DNA of 64,000 bases, taken from the NCBI RefSeq assembly GCF_009689005.1, contig NZ_AP021879.1:5923724-5987723 (forward strand), read 5' to 3'. Source of the DNA: Desulfosarcina ovata subsp. ovata (GTDB taxonomy: Bacteria > Desulfobacterota > Desulfobacteria > Desulfobacterales > Desulfosarcinaceae). The position numbers and the translations under genes are program-made. Position 1 is the first letter of the stretch. Each line of letters starts with the position of its first letter. The notes below the pieces were generated by a model. That model searched no databases, was not told the DNA's origin, and saw nothing but the letters and a program-made list of their open reading frames with translations. Shown here in pieces: positions 45,556 through 54,164 of the stretch.

Positions 45556-45620
45556 GGGCTCATAACCCGAAGGTCGTTGGTTCGAATTCAGCCCCCGCTA
45601 CCAAAAAAATCAAGGGGTTA
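45556..45620. repeat. attR: partial tRNA-fMet 3' half
   Basis: The 65-bp direct repeat of 24911-24975, with two differences. Only the anticodon arm to the CCA end is present, so it is not a second tRNA gene. Confidence 0.9.
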
Positions 45621-45645
45621 CGGTGTTTCACCGGACCCCTTTTTT
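45614..45645 (+). terminator. Terminator-like hairpin at attR
   Basis: GGGG-tta-CGGTG-ttt-CACCG-ga-CCCC followed by TTTTTT. It corresponds to the tRNA terminator position and overlaps the last codons of the second integrase. Confidence 0.75.
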
Positions 45646-46805
45646 ATTAGGGTGTGACGTAATTGTGACACTTTCGAAAACAAAGAAATAACCTTCGCCT
45701 CGGTTTCGGCACCCTTGCCATCAACTTTTTCAGGGCCTTTTTGACTTATCGACTGCATGAACGCGGAACCGTCATTTCGCGTTTTCCTTGGAATCCATGC
45801 ATAGTATCGCGTGAATATCATCTGTAACGATGAATGGCCCATCATGCTTTGCACCCAGCCGATGTCCTCACCCGCCGAAAGCATCAATGTCGCGAATGTA
45901 TGCCGTGTTTGAATGGGGGGTCGGTATTCCAGACCAGCTTTTTCCAGGGCCTTTGTCCAAACCACATTACGGTAATGGTCCGGATTCATCCGTGCCTCCC
46001 CCTGCGTCAAGAAAATGTGCTGACTTTTTCCAGTCAACTGCCGCTGGTCCTCTAAGGCTTCCAATACCGGATCAATGCAGTCCACATAGCGTTTCGATTT
46101 TTTCGTCTTCGGACGATCATCCTGACCATAAACATAGGATTTGTGGATGTGGATTTTTGGCCCTGGTTTCATGTTCTGTTTAAAATCCGACCATAACAGC
46201 GCGTCAATTTCTCCTGATCGCATGCCGGTGAAAAATCTTACCACGGTATACGGCTTATAAAATGGATCGATAGCTTCCAGAATCAACAGAACTTCTTCAT
46301 AGGAAAAAGGGAAAATGTCTGGCTGCTCGACAGTCCGATTGTCCACCTTCAGCATGACGTTATCTTGGACATAGCCATTCTTGAAAGCCATTTTAAAGAC
46401 TGAGCGCATCGGAACCAAAATATTGTTGGTCCTTTTTGGCCCGCATGATAGGGACGCGATGAACTTCTCAACGTCCAGATACGAGATGGCGTCTATCGGC
46501 ATGTCTTTAAAAAATGGCAGAACGTGTGTATTCATCGACGAGCGATAGTCCCGCCAGGTTGAATATTTCACCTTTCCCTCATGGATGGCGGCCCATTCTT
46601 TTGCGACTTGACCAAAAGTGAGGCACTCCTGGCTTTCTGGTGCAACTGAAAAACTTCCATTGATTCGGTAGTTTTCCAGCATCTTATCACGCAGTCGGAT
46701 AGCTTCGGTAGCGACCGTTGTTTCAAGGGATATCCTGGTTTTCCCTTTTCGGAAATACCAGAACTGCCCTCTTTTAGTTAAATGATGGTACTTTGAATTT
46801 GCCAT
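45618..46805 (-). CDS. Second tyrosine integrase
   Basis: A 395-aa recombinase unlike the prophage integrase. Catalytic Arg is in TGMRSGEIDALLW, the HxxR box is TRHTFATLM and the nucleophile is in TRYYAWIPR. Its stop codon uses the last three bases of the attR repeat. This is typical of an integrase lying against its own tRNA attachment site. It most likely belongs to a separate island integrated in tandem. The start ATG is preceded by the excisionase stop 1 bp away. Confidence 0.9.
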   Translation of the reverse strand: MANSKYHHLTKRGQFWYFRKGKTRISLETTVATEAIRLRDKMLENYRINGSFSVAPESQECLTFGQVAKEWAAIHEGKVKYSTWRDYRSSMNTHVLPFFKDMPIDAISYLDVEKFIASLSCGPKRTNNILVPMRSVFKMAFKNGYVQDNVMLKVDNRTVEQPDIFPFSYEEVLLILEAIDPFYKPYTVVRFFTGMRSGEIDALLWSDFKQNMKPGPKIHIHKSYVYGQDDRPKTKKSKRYVDCIDPVLEALEDQRQLTGKSQHIFLTQGEARMNPDHYRNVVWTKALEKAGLEYRPPIQTRHTFATLMLSAGEDIGWVQSMMGHSSLQMIFTRYYAWIPRKTRNDGSAFMQSISQKGPEKVDGKGAETEAKVISLFSKVSQLRHTLIKKGSGETP

Positions 46806-46806
46806 G

Positions 46807-47097
46807 TCATATCCTCCAGTCTTCGTCGGTCTTGGCTGATATGACAGGCCTTCCCTTTATGGTTCCTTTTGACGGATCGCCTGCATCACCCCCTTTCTTA
46901 TTGAAACTGTTTTTGTCTCTGAAATCCTTGATATCATCCCGGTGGTATAGAACTCTTGATGAACCAGGCGCCTGCCAGTAAGACAGCAGGCCTTGTTCCC
47001 GCCAATTTTTCACTGTGCCAGGAACAACTCTAAAATATCCAGCAACTTCATTCTGCGTCCATAACTCTTTATCCCATAGATTTTCCTTTCTTTCCAT
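46807..47097 (-). CDS. Excisionase/MerR-like DNA-binding protein
   Basis: A 96-aa protein; start MERKENLWDKELWT at 47097 follows GAGGTG. The N-terminal half (ELWTQNEVAGYFRVVPGTVKNWREQGLL) is a winged HTH of the excisionase/MerR type. It ends 1 bp before the second integrase, forming an xis-int pair. Confidence 0.8.
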   Translation of the reverse strand: MERKENLWDKELWTQNEVAGYFRVVPGTVKNWREQGLLSYWQAPGSSRVLYHRDDIKDFRDKNSFNKKGGDAGDPSKGTIKGRPVISAKTDEDWRI

Positions 47098-47187
47098 AAA
47101 TACCACACCTCAATTTATATTGGTATGGCAGGCCCTGTGCCGGTCGGTTCCGGTAGACGGCGATCACACCGCCCATGGCGTGCCCAG

Positions 47188-47342
47188 TCGCGCTGATTGG
47201 AATTGCGACCTTATGGAGCCGGTGGGATTGATCCCCCGACTCCTGGTGTGGTCCCGAGGTGTAGGGACCACAGAAAAAATGATGAACTTGACGAACGTCA
47301 ATCCGCTGATGGGTTGGTGTAGCCGCGAGACAATGCGGCTAC
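47188..47342. other. Cluster of consecutive hairpins in a gene-free gap
   Basis: Within ~155 bp there are four or five inverted repeats. GTCGC/GCGAC spans 47187-47209. GGAGCCGGTGGGAT/ATCCCCCGACTCC (12 bp, one mismatch) spans 47215-47243. GTGGTCCC/GGGACCAC spans 47248-47271, TTGACG/CGTCAA 47288-47301 and GTAGCCGC/GCGGCTAC 47319-47342. The two 8-bp stems have 8-base loops that start GAG. No T runs follow them. This may be a structured RNA in the leader of the xis-int operon or a single-strand DNA signal. Confidence 0.55.
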
Positions 47343-47361
47343 CTTTCCCAACGGAAGTGCT

Positions 47362-47892
47362 CTACATGTGAAAATAGTTCCACATCACATCGATGATCAG
47401 TTTGTTCACCGCATCATCAATGTCACCGGTTCTGCGAATGATTTCTTCCCCCATGAAATCTTGGCCTTCCTGAGTCAGTTCAATGTCCTGGTATGGAACC
47501 TCTCGGCCTTTCCATTCAAGGACCCCTTCATCAAAGCGAATGAATCCGAAAAGATGGTCGTGGAGGAGGCTGAACTCTTTTTCGCAGGCAACGCCAGGGT
47601 CGATCGTCTGGACCGTCTCGATGTCCTTGTTCATCATGACAAGTCCTGTCGCGGCAAAATCGGTTGCAACCTCTTTGACGGGTTGATCGCCTTGAAGTTT
47701 AAGGTGATGAAACCATCCATGATCTGACCGGGCAAAAATATCGGTTCGTCCATCTGAATGACATTTGCTCAAACAGACGAGAGCGTGATCCCGTTCGATG
47801 TAGTAGCCATCCTCTCGCAGGATCTCCATGTGGATTTCATCCGCCGAGCAGATGTCACAGGTTCGGATTTCATTTTCAGTTGTTATTTGCAT
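47362..47892 (-). CDS. Hypothetical protein, 176 aa
   Basis: An acidic protein (MQITTENEIRTCDICSADE) with an N-terminal C-x2-C and later FARSDHGWFHHLKLQGDQPV. No family recognised. The AAGGAG site is ~11 bases upstream. It lies in the island between the hairpin cluster and the IS element. Confidence 0.55.
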   Translation of the reverse strand: MQITTENEIRTCDICSADEIHMEILREDGYYIERDHALVCLSKCHSDGRTDIFARSDHGWFHHLKLQGDQPVKEVATDFAATGLVMMNKDIETVQTIDPGVACEKEFSLLHDHLFGFIRFDEGVLEWKGREVPYQDIELTQEGQDFMGEEIIRRTGDIDDAVNKLIIDVMWNYFHM

Positions 47893-48055
47893 AATTCTTT
47901 TTCTCCTTGTTTTGAATTTGACCTTCTCTTTCGAAAGTCTTTATGCCTGCATCAAAGGCAGGCAGATGTTTATAAAGCGCACAAAGAGTGCCGTTGTTGG
48001 CAGTGGTGTCGATAAACCTATCCAACAGGATGTTTGAAAACTTGGTTTCTACTTA

Positions 48056-49566
48056 CTCGAGTTTTCGAAAAATAGTGCGGGACATTATTCTCAATATGTG
48101 CGATAATATTTCTGGAGGTGTATAACATGCTGAAATAGAAGGGATAATAAGGATGAAGATTCCGTGCGCTAAGCCGCTCGCATTCCTTGTCACCGGGCTG
48201 TCCTTTTTGAAACCAGGGCTAACCAACATTCAATTTGATAACATGATACTGGTCGCAACGGCCTTGGTATTGGGTTCTGGATTCAACCTGAGCCGCATTA
48301 GTCGAATGTGGTTGGAAGAAAAGGCGGTTAGCACGCTTTCTTATTTTTTATCCGATGCAAAATTTTACATCCCCGAGTTGCAATTGCTTTATGCCAAACG
48401 CATCCAGCAAATGTACACCCTTCAACCAGGTTATTTTCTGATCGACGACACAATGAAACACCATACCAAATTCTGCAAATGGATTCACGGTGTGTTTGTT
48501 TTATTCGATCATGCCTTTGGAACGAACATGAAGGCAACCTGCCTTGTTTTTGTGTATTACAGTGATGGAAACCTTATCAAATTTCCAATCAATTTCAGAA
48601 TGTTTCACAAAGAAACGGGGACGATGCCTTGGCAAAGAGGGAAAGCCCATCCATACAAAACCAAGTATGCGCTTGCCGTCGAGATACTGGAGTGGGCATT
48701 GGAAGTCGGTTTCCCCCCTTCCATGGTGTTAGCGGATTCCTGGTTTTGCACAGGGCCGTTTATCAAAGAACTTAAACGCCTTGAGCTCAGTTATATTATC
48801 GAACTCAAACCCAATTACACGGTCAGGGTCCCATGCCAGCCCCCTAAGCTCACCCCCAAAGGGCGATTGTCAAAAAATCAATATTACACGCGGTCCCTGC
48901 CCGAGGTTTATAAATCCATTTCTTACGTTGAAAAATACGGCTTTACAGCAGACCCGGCAACTGGTAAAGCTCAAAAAGTTCTTTATCACACGAAGACTAA
49001 GACGCTTCGTTTAAATTCTATAACTGGCAAGCATTGTGTTGTTGAAAGTGTTGATCCCACCACTCAAACCACGAAATATTTACTTACCGATCAACTCACT
49101 TGGGAAGCCGGTAAAATTCTCATCACTTACAGCCATAGATGGGTAATTGAAGAGTTTTTCAGGAATGCGAAGCAGCTAACCGATATGGAGGGAGCCACTA
49201 TCAGGAGTGAGCAAGGCGTATCAATAACGATATGCCTGGTGTCCTGGATTGACTCCCTCCTCCATTTTGAAAACTACAAGCAAAGCACTGCTGGAAAACT
49301 GTCAAAGGGATCATTAACGATCCCCTCAATTATACGTCAATCCCAATACGAAAATTTCAAGGCAGTATTTGAGAGACTGAAGGCGGACGAAGATTTTTAT
49401 CGCAAGTGGTTAGAAGTGGAAGAGAAAAATATCTTCAGGTTCCGCAAACCGAGAAAAGAAGTGGAGTTGCTCGAACGGAACCAGAATCTCAACCCCCAAG
49501 AGGCTGCATAGCAATGAAAGTGCCATAATCACAATTTGTCAAAGAACTATTTTTCGAAAACTCGAG
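48056..49566. mobile_element. IS4-superfamily insertion sequence
   Basis: A 1,511-bp element with perfect 21-bp terminal inverted repeats. CTCGAGTTTTCGAAAAATAG begins at 48056, and the complementary end is at 49566. It is flanked by a 6-bp direct duplication TACTTA (48050-48055 and 49567-49572). The ends begin with the palindrome CTCGAG, so the exact duplication could also be read as ACTT. It carries one transposase gene and looks intact. Confidence 0.9.
48153..49511 (+). CDS. IS4-superfamily DDE transposase
   Basis: A 452-aa transposase. Catalytic Asp residues are in FLIDDTMKHH and MVLADSWFC. The YREK signature is complete in YSHRWVIEEFFRNAK (Y-x2-R-x3-E-x6-K). Full length with no frameshift, so probably active. 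The resemblance is to IS701/IS4 types; the exact group is uncertain. Confidence 0.92.
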   Translation: MKIPCAKPLAFLVTGLSFLKPGLTNIQFDNMILVATALVLGSGFNLSRISRMWLEEKAVSTLSYFLSDAKFYIPELQLLYAKRIQQMYTLQPGYFLIDDTMKHHTKFCKWIHGVFVLFDHAFGTNMKATCLVFVYYSDGNLIKFPINFRMFHKETGTMPWQRGKAHPYKTKYALAVEILEWALEVGFPPSMVLADSWFCTGPFIKELKRLELSYIIELKPNYTVRVPCQPPKLTPKGRLSKNQYYTRSLPEVYKSISYVEKYGFTADPATGKAQKVLYHTKTKTLRLNSITGKHCVVESVDPTTQTTKYLLTDQLTWEAGKILITYSHRWVIEEFFRNAKQLTDMEGATIRSEQGVSITICLVSWIDSLLHFENYKQSTAGKLSKGSLTIPSIIRQSQYENFKAVFERLKADEDFYRKWLEVEEKNIFRFRKPRKEVELLERNQNLNPQEAA

Positions 49567-49743
49567 TACTTATTAGTGAGGTCTGTTTATTCCTGGGAGT
49601 GGTGAACCCTAAATCGGAAAGATGGGATCAACATTATTTCCATATGCACCGGCGATATTGCCGATTGAGGGGGTGTCCTGCCGCCAGAACGACGGCAGGG
49701 CAGGGTGGGCATACTTAAAAAGGTCTCGATGTGAATCGGGCTC

Positions 49744-49776
49744 ATAGCAGGGGCTGTTTCCAACCCCTGCTATTTT
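49744..49776. terminator. Hairpin terminator downstream of the IS element
   Basis: ATAGCAGGGG pairs with CCCCTGCTAT (10 bp) around a 10-base loop, followed by TTT. It also faces the methyltransferase gene from the far side. Confidence 0.65.
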
Positions 49777-49833
49777 GCAACAATGATCTCTTTCGATTCC
49801 AGCTCTGACGAATTTTAAGATTATCCTTTTATC

Positions 49834-50451
49834 TCAATTTAGACTGATATAATTTCTGGCTACATTCAGTATGTAGTTTCCAATATCTGGATCAACACAA
49901 TTCTTTACCACGACAGCCTTCTGTGTATGCTTAAACTTCTTATCTCTTAAATCAATCCCATACCTCACAGTGCTTCCCCTAACATCGTTATGTCTAACTG
50001 AAGGCTTTTCGAACTTCATTTCCGAGATGGGGAAATTCGACCAAAACAAATGTCTATCAAGTCTGGCCGTTGGTGGCAAAAGAGGTTCGTAGTACGGGAT
50101 CACATTTTCAACGCACCAAAGCTTGTTATTGAAGTGATGCTGAAACCAGATCACAAGTGAATATAACGTGATATCAGGAAGAACAGGATCATAAGAGCCC
50201 TTAGTCCTACTTAGCCCGATGTACCTTACCTTTGAATGGGTTTGGCAAGGTGGTGATGCCCAAATGAAATCAAACTTTTTATAGTTTTTCATAAGGAAGT
50301 CTATGGCATTGCCAACGACAACGGTATCCTCGGGATAAAAATCACTATAAACATCGGCTATCTCTTGGCTGCTATCTACTGCGGTTACTTCTACATCTTT
50401 CCACAACTTTCTGTTACCGCCAACTCCGGCGTATAGATTCAAAACTTTCAT
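49834..50451 (-). CDS. Small orphan C5-cytosine DNA methyltransferase
   Basis: A 205-aa protein; start follows GGAGG. Motif I is MKVLNLYAGVGGN, motif IV with the catalytic cysteine is WASPPCQTHS and motif VI is WCVENV. It lacks the usual large target-recognition domain of C5 methyltransferases (300+ aa), as in short phage-encoded enzymes. No endonuclease gene is adjacent, so it is an orphan methylase, perhaps for anti-restriction or regulation. Confidence 0.85.
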   Translation of the reverse strand: MKVLNLYAGVGGNRKLWKDVEVTAVDSSQEIADVYSDFYPEDTVVVGNAIDFLMKNYKKFDFIWASPPCQTHSKVRYIGLSRTKGSYDPVLPDITLYSLVIWFQHHFNNKLWCVENVIPYYEPLLPPTARLDRHLFWSNFPISEMKFEKPSVRHNDVRGSTVRYGIDLRDKKFKHTQKAVVVKNCVDPDIGNYILNVARNYISLN

Positions 50452-50548
50452 GCATAAAATCCTCCGTTTCTTTTATTATTGATAATTTACAATTAGTTTT
50501 TACACGGCGTAAAAAGCGTATGACTTGAATCCGCATTTCAACCGACCG

Positions 50549-50797
50549 CTATTTCTGAACTTCAAATAACTTTATGGGCCTGGATTCATCGAACAACTCT
50601 TGATAGGTCACCGGCCTGCTTGACCAGCTTTTTATCTGACGGTGCACGATGCTTTTCTGTTTCTTGATCCAACGCCTGTTTCCATCTTTGCGAGACTGGC
50701 ACACCCCCTCGTCGCTATACCAGCATCGCTTGTCTACGTTTTCATCCAGTGGGCAAAGCGGAGCACTACACTCATCGAATCTTTCGCAAGAATTCAT
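50549..50797 (-). CDS. Cysteine-rich small protein
   Basis: An 82-aa protein starting MNSCERFDECSAPLCPLDENVD with cysteines at C-x5-C-x4-C then C (RCWYSDEGVC). Such Cys-rich small proteins in islands may bind zinc or iron-sulfur clusters; no function known. It ends upstream of the methyltransferase and starts 16 bp from the left end of the transposon. Confidence 0.55.
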   Translation of the reverse strand: MNSCERFDECSAPLCPLDENVDKRCWYSDEGVCQSRKDGNRRWIKKQKSIVHRQIKSWSSRPVTYQELFDESRPIKLFEVQK

Positions 50798-50812
50798 GAT
50801 TCACCGCCCGCT

Positions 50813-50836
50813 TGCTAAGGCAAAAATAGTGTAACG
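50813..50836 (+). repeat. Left terminal inverted repeat of the transposon
   Basis: 24 bases, perfect complement of 55097-55120. A second, shorter copy (GGCAAAAGTGTAACGG) lies at 50854-50869. Confidence 0.88.
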
Positions 50837-51021
50837 GCCTACCCCGCCTATGCGGCAAAAGTGTAACGGTTGGTTCTACTATCCCGCAGCGAGACCCCGC
50901 CCCAAAAATCAATAAACCTACCACGCTACCCCGCCGCAATAGCTCCCGCCGGCAATCGTTTTTACCAAAAAGTTTTTGTAGGTTGTAAAGTGGGTATTGT
51001 CATGGTCCAAGAAAATGAGGA

Positions 51022-51052
51022 GAAAGCCCGGAACCATCACTTCCGGGCTTTC
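51022..51052. terminator. Hairpin inside the transposon left end
   Basis: GAAAGCCCGGAA pairs with TTCCGGGCTTTC (12 bp) around a 7-base loop. A second weaker stem (GGCCGGA/TCCGGCC) follows at 51070-51108. They may block transcription entering from outside. Confidence 0.7.
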
Positions 51053-51125
51053 AGGGTGAACTCCGTATCAAGGCCGGATGTTCATTAAGTAAATTACTTT
51101 AAACTCCGGCCACTTTCAAGGCCGG

Positions 51126-51515
51126 ATGGTAAAGCTGATCCAAATATCCTGTCGTTGGTGCAACACCGTTTTTTGTGTGTGCCGGTGCTGCTTTCGTGGG
51201 CATGCTTATTGTTGCGATGCATGCCGCATCGCCGGTCGTCTCCAGTCCCGTCGAAAAGCGCAGCGACGCTACCGTAAAACCGATAAAGGTAAAAAAGCCC
51301 ACCGTCTTGCCGAAAACCGTCGTCGGCATCGTGAAATCGATCCACGTAGAAAAAACATGGATGATCATACTTCAACAAGCCCTTTTAAACGGGTTATGTT
51401 GCCACCACAGATCGAAATTTCGGTACCTTTTCGCCTCGGTTTTCGATGCCGCTGCCATTTTTGCGGTCGGCCGGGTGAAATTGTGAGCCATTTTCCACGC
51501 CGTGGTTATGGATGA
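51126..51515 (+). CDS. Cysteine-rich zinc-binding protein of the transposon
   Basis: A 129-aa protein with a dense N-terminal zinc-binding pattern (CRWCNTVFCVCRCCFRGHAY, then CCDAC), a very basic middle (RRKAQRRYRKTDKGKKAHR) and a second C-x2-C (CRCHFCG) near the C terminus. The basic stretch suggests DNA or RNA binding. First gene of the transposon operon; no firm family. Confidence 0.65.
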   Translation: MVKLIQISCRWCNTVFCVCRCCFRGHAYCCDACRIAGRLQSRRKAQRRYRKTDKGKKAHRLAENRRRHREIDPRRKNMDDHTSTSPFKRVMLPPQIEISVPFRLGFRCRCHFCGRPGEIVSHFPRRGYG

Positions 51516-51558
51516 AATCTTTTTCAGGATTTTTTACGCAGATAAGGAGGCCAATATC

Positions 51559-51924
51559 ATGAGACGACGGTTTACAGGGGGAGAACTGTTTCAACTGCGC
51601 AATCGGATCCCGGTTGACTGGCTGATCAAAGAACAGCTTCATATCCCATCTAAAGTGATCGAAGGCATTTTTCGTTTTCTATGCCCGCTATGCAATGAAT
51701 TTCAAACCGCGACCAACCCCAAGACCAATCTCGCCAGGTGCTTTCTTTGCGAGAAAAACTTCAACCCGATTGATTTGGTCATGACCGTGAAAGGCCTTGG
51801 ATTCGTTGACAGTGTCAAATATTTGCAAACCCTTGTACCAAACAGACCGGATCCTTTAACGGACCAACGGTTGGAATTGAATCAACTGCTTGGCGATATC
51901 GGGAAACGGATGAGCATCGGGTGA
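51559..51924 (+). CDS. CHC2-type zinc-finger protein of the transposon
   Basis: A 121-aa protein; start after AAGGAGG. It has the DnaG-type zinc-ribbon start (IPVDWLIKEQLHI, FLCPLCNEFQTATN, LARCFLCEKNFNPIDLVM, YLQTL) but no primase catalytic domain. In DnaG this ribbon contacts single-stranded DNA. Here it probably contacts target or transposon DNA during transposition or replication; that is inference. Confidence 0.75.
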   Translation: MRRRFTGGELFQLRNRIPVDWLIKEQLHIPSKVIEGIFRFLCPLCNEFQTATNPKTNLARCFLCEKNFNPIDLVMTVKGLGFVDSVKYLQTLVPNRPDPLTDQRLELNQLLGDIGKRMSIG

Positions 51925-51928
51925 ACAG

Positions 51929-52504
51929 ATGGCCAACAACCGACTCACCCAATTGGAGGAGATCATCGCTGCCAATCAACACCATTTTCACCAAACCGGT
52001 AAGGCATTAAAGCAGATTCGAGACGATCAATTGTTTCGAGATTTGCTGTTCGATTCGTTTGAAGGCTATGTCAAGGACCGGTGGGATATGGCCCGATCCC
52101 AGGCATATCGTCTGATTAAGGCCGCCAATGTCATCGACAATTTGTCTCCAATTGGCGACGGCATCCTTCCGGAGAATGAATACCAGGCCAGGATTCTAAC
52201 GCGTTTTACAAAAGAGGATCAACGCAAGATCTGGCGTGCATTTATCGCATCCGGCATGGCGCTCACGGCTAAGAATATTAGAAAGTACGCCCATCAAACC
52301 CTAAAGGCCAAGCATGTCAAAAAAAAGAATGCGTCTGTGGTCGATATCATCAGCGCAGACTATAAAACGGCCGTGATGGCCATGCTGGAACAGATTCGGT
52401 CGGCGCAAAACGATGATTGGCAAACGACATCCAGACAAGCGGCCTTATTCTGGCTGAAAGTGATGAAAGAGAAAATCATTCGTCATGAAAGACAAAGACT
52501 TTGA
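51929..52504 (+). CDS. ParB/DUF3102-like protein of the transposon
   Basis: A 191-aa helical protein 4 bp after the CHC2 gene. FRDLLFDSFEGYVKDRWDMARSQAYRLIKAANV resembles the HTH of DUF3102/ParB-like plasmid and phage proteins, with LPENEYQARILTRFTKEDQRKIW next. It may recognise DNA sites in the element ends. Its last codons overlap the transposase start by 20 bp. Confidence 0.7.
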   Translation: MANNRLTQLEEIIAANQHHFHQTGKALKQIRDDQLFRDLLFDSFEGYVKDRWDMARSQAYRLIKAANVIDNLSPIGDGILPENEYQARILTRFTKEDQRKIWRAFIASGMALTAKNIRKYAHQTLKAKHVKKKNASVVDIISADYKTAVMAMLEQIRSAQNDDWQTTSRQAALFWLKVMKEKIIRHERQRL

Positions 52505-54164
52505 ACAACTGCCCATGGACGACCGTTTCCTGATCTTGCTGCACAAAAAGATCATGGACAAAACCGGCAGCGCCAAACGCAGGGCCAAAAAATATTACAT
52601 GGATCAATACCGTAAGACCGGCGTCATTCCCAAACCGCTGCTGCTTGCCGGCCAAGGCATCATGGAAGGCAGAAAGTGCAGCGGCCGGCGCCGGGTCTTG
52701 ACCGAAAAAATCCAAAACCGCTTCATCGAGATGGTCAAGGCTTCCAGCGATCCATCGGACGATCGTTTTGTATTTATCACCCGCCATGGACGAACCATCA
52801 AAAATTACCACGCCTGGCTCGAACAAGAGTTCGAACGTAGCATCTCACTTAGCGCTTTAAGGCGTTTTGCCAGGCAAGCCAACCTCAAGGTCTATTTGGA
52901 AAAACCAGACTTCGAGGAAAAGAACGATCCCAGCGTCTGCTTTAAGGACGAACCGGTCTTCGATTTGATTCAAATGGACGGATGCAGGTTTCGCTATTTC
53001 AAGATTCGATCGGACGACGGCGTTTGGGCCAAGCCCCAGGTGATCGAGTTTTTTGACACCGGATCGCGCAACATGCTTGTGCTTGACGCCTATTTTTCCG
53101 AAAGCAGTCTAAATTCGGTGGACCTGTTCGAGAAATTTTTGGTGAGCACCCCCTTTCCGCAAAAAAAGATACGGCTGAGACCGGACAATGCAAAGGGTTT
53201 TGTCAACCTGAAACGCCCCATCAACGAACTGAACATCAAATTTTCATTGCCAGGCGGATTTTATCTGCAACCAAACTTCTCACGCATCCATGCGCCCAAG
53301 GACAAAGCACATCTGGAATCATCCCATCGCAGCATCCATCATTTTGAAATGCGGATCATCAAGCACTTTGAAGACCGCATCGTTAAGACAGAACCGGGCT
53401 ATATCTACAAAAAGGGCAAAAAAGGAAAAATTACCATCACCTATCTCGACATCGATCTTGCAACGCTGCGCCAGAGTGGTTTACTCGAAGCCTATCGCCG
53501 GCAGCACAATGAGCAAAAGCACTATTATTCTGTGAACGGTAAAACATCGGCCTGGGTGCCCAAGGAGAAGTTTGACGACGGTCTTGCCCAATACGAGTGG
53601 ATAACGTTCAGTGCGGATGACGTACGCCATTTCGTCAAATACGGCTATGACAAGATCAACGCCACCGTGGGGGCGAAAGGCATCATTACTTTCAAAAAGC
53701 AGACCTACTATGTGGCCGTTGGCGCGCAACACTTCAGCCGCCACAAGAGCACCAAGGTGTATATCTCCGATCTTGGCGACAAGCTGTTTATCTTCGAGCA
53801 TAAGGAAAACGGTATCCTGCTGGGTGAAGCGCTGCGCCGGGAACCTTACGAAAAGCCGGTCAAAAAGGCAGGCACCGAACCCAACGCGGTTGAATTGATC
53901 AGCGCTTTTCTGCAGGAGAAAAAGATGGCGGTGGACAGGCCACGACTGATTGACATCCATCTTCGGGGTTTGACCCTCGATGCCGCCCAAACAATCTATC
54001 GGCAACACCGGAAACGATATATCGCTTACGCGATCAAACTACGCCAGCCTGAAACCATCACCGGCAAGGCGCTTTTCAATGCGTTCATTTTGGATTGCGA
54101 AAGACAATTGTCAAACAACCCTTTGGCCCCGTATGCCTCATGCAGCGAAAACAAAGTTTTATAA
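52485..54164 (+). CDS. DDE transposase of Mu/Tn7/IS21 type
   Basis: A 559-aa transposase. N-terminal region has a likely HTH (~110-140, SISLSALRRFARQANL). The retroviral-integrase fold follows with catalytic Asp in LIQMDGCRF, Asp in RLRPDNAKGF and Glu in KDKAHLESSHRS. The C terminus is beta-rich like MuA/TnsB/IstA proteins. It would cut and join the 24-bp ends. Its last 25 bp overlap the ATPase gene start. Confidence 0.9.
   Translation: MKDKDFEQLPMDDRFLILLHKKIMDKTGSAKRRAKKYYMDQYRKTGVIPKPLLLAGQGIMEGRKCSGRRRVLTEKIQNRFIEMVKASSDPSDDRFVFITRHGRTIKNYHAWLEQEFERSISLSALRRFARQANLKVYLEKPDFEEKNDPSVCFKDEPVFDLIQMDGCRFRYFKIRSDDGVWAKPQVIEFFDTGSRNMLVLDAYFSESSLNSVDLFEKFLVSTPFPQKKIRLRPDNAKGFVNLKRPINELNIKFSLPGGFYLQPNFSRIHAPKDKAHLESSHRSIHHFEMRIIKHFEDRIVKTEPGYIYKKGKKGKITITYLDIDLATLRQSGLLEAYRRQHNEQKHYYSVNGKTSAWVPKEKFDDGLAQYEWITFSADDVRHFVKYGYDKINATVGAKGIITFKKQTYYVAVGAQHFSRHKSTKVYISDLGDKLFIFEHKENGILLGEALRREPYEKPVKKAGTEPNAVELISAFLQEKKMAVDRPRLIDIHLRGLTLDAAQTIYRQHRKRYIAYAIKLRQPETITGKALFNAFILDCERQLSNNPLAPYASCSENKVL

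Noticed and set aside
45556..45604. Apparent second tRNA-Met
   Set aside because: Only the anticodon-to-CCA half is present; the acceptor 5' strand and D-arm are missing. It is the attR copy.
47015..47371. 118-aa plus-strand frame over the hairpin cluster
   Set aside because: Its first third is antisense to the excisionase gene and the rest follows the hairpins; no ribosome site or family pattern supports it.
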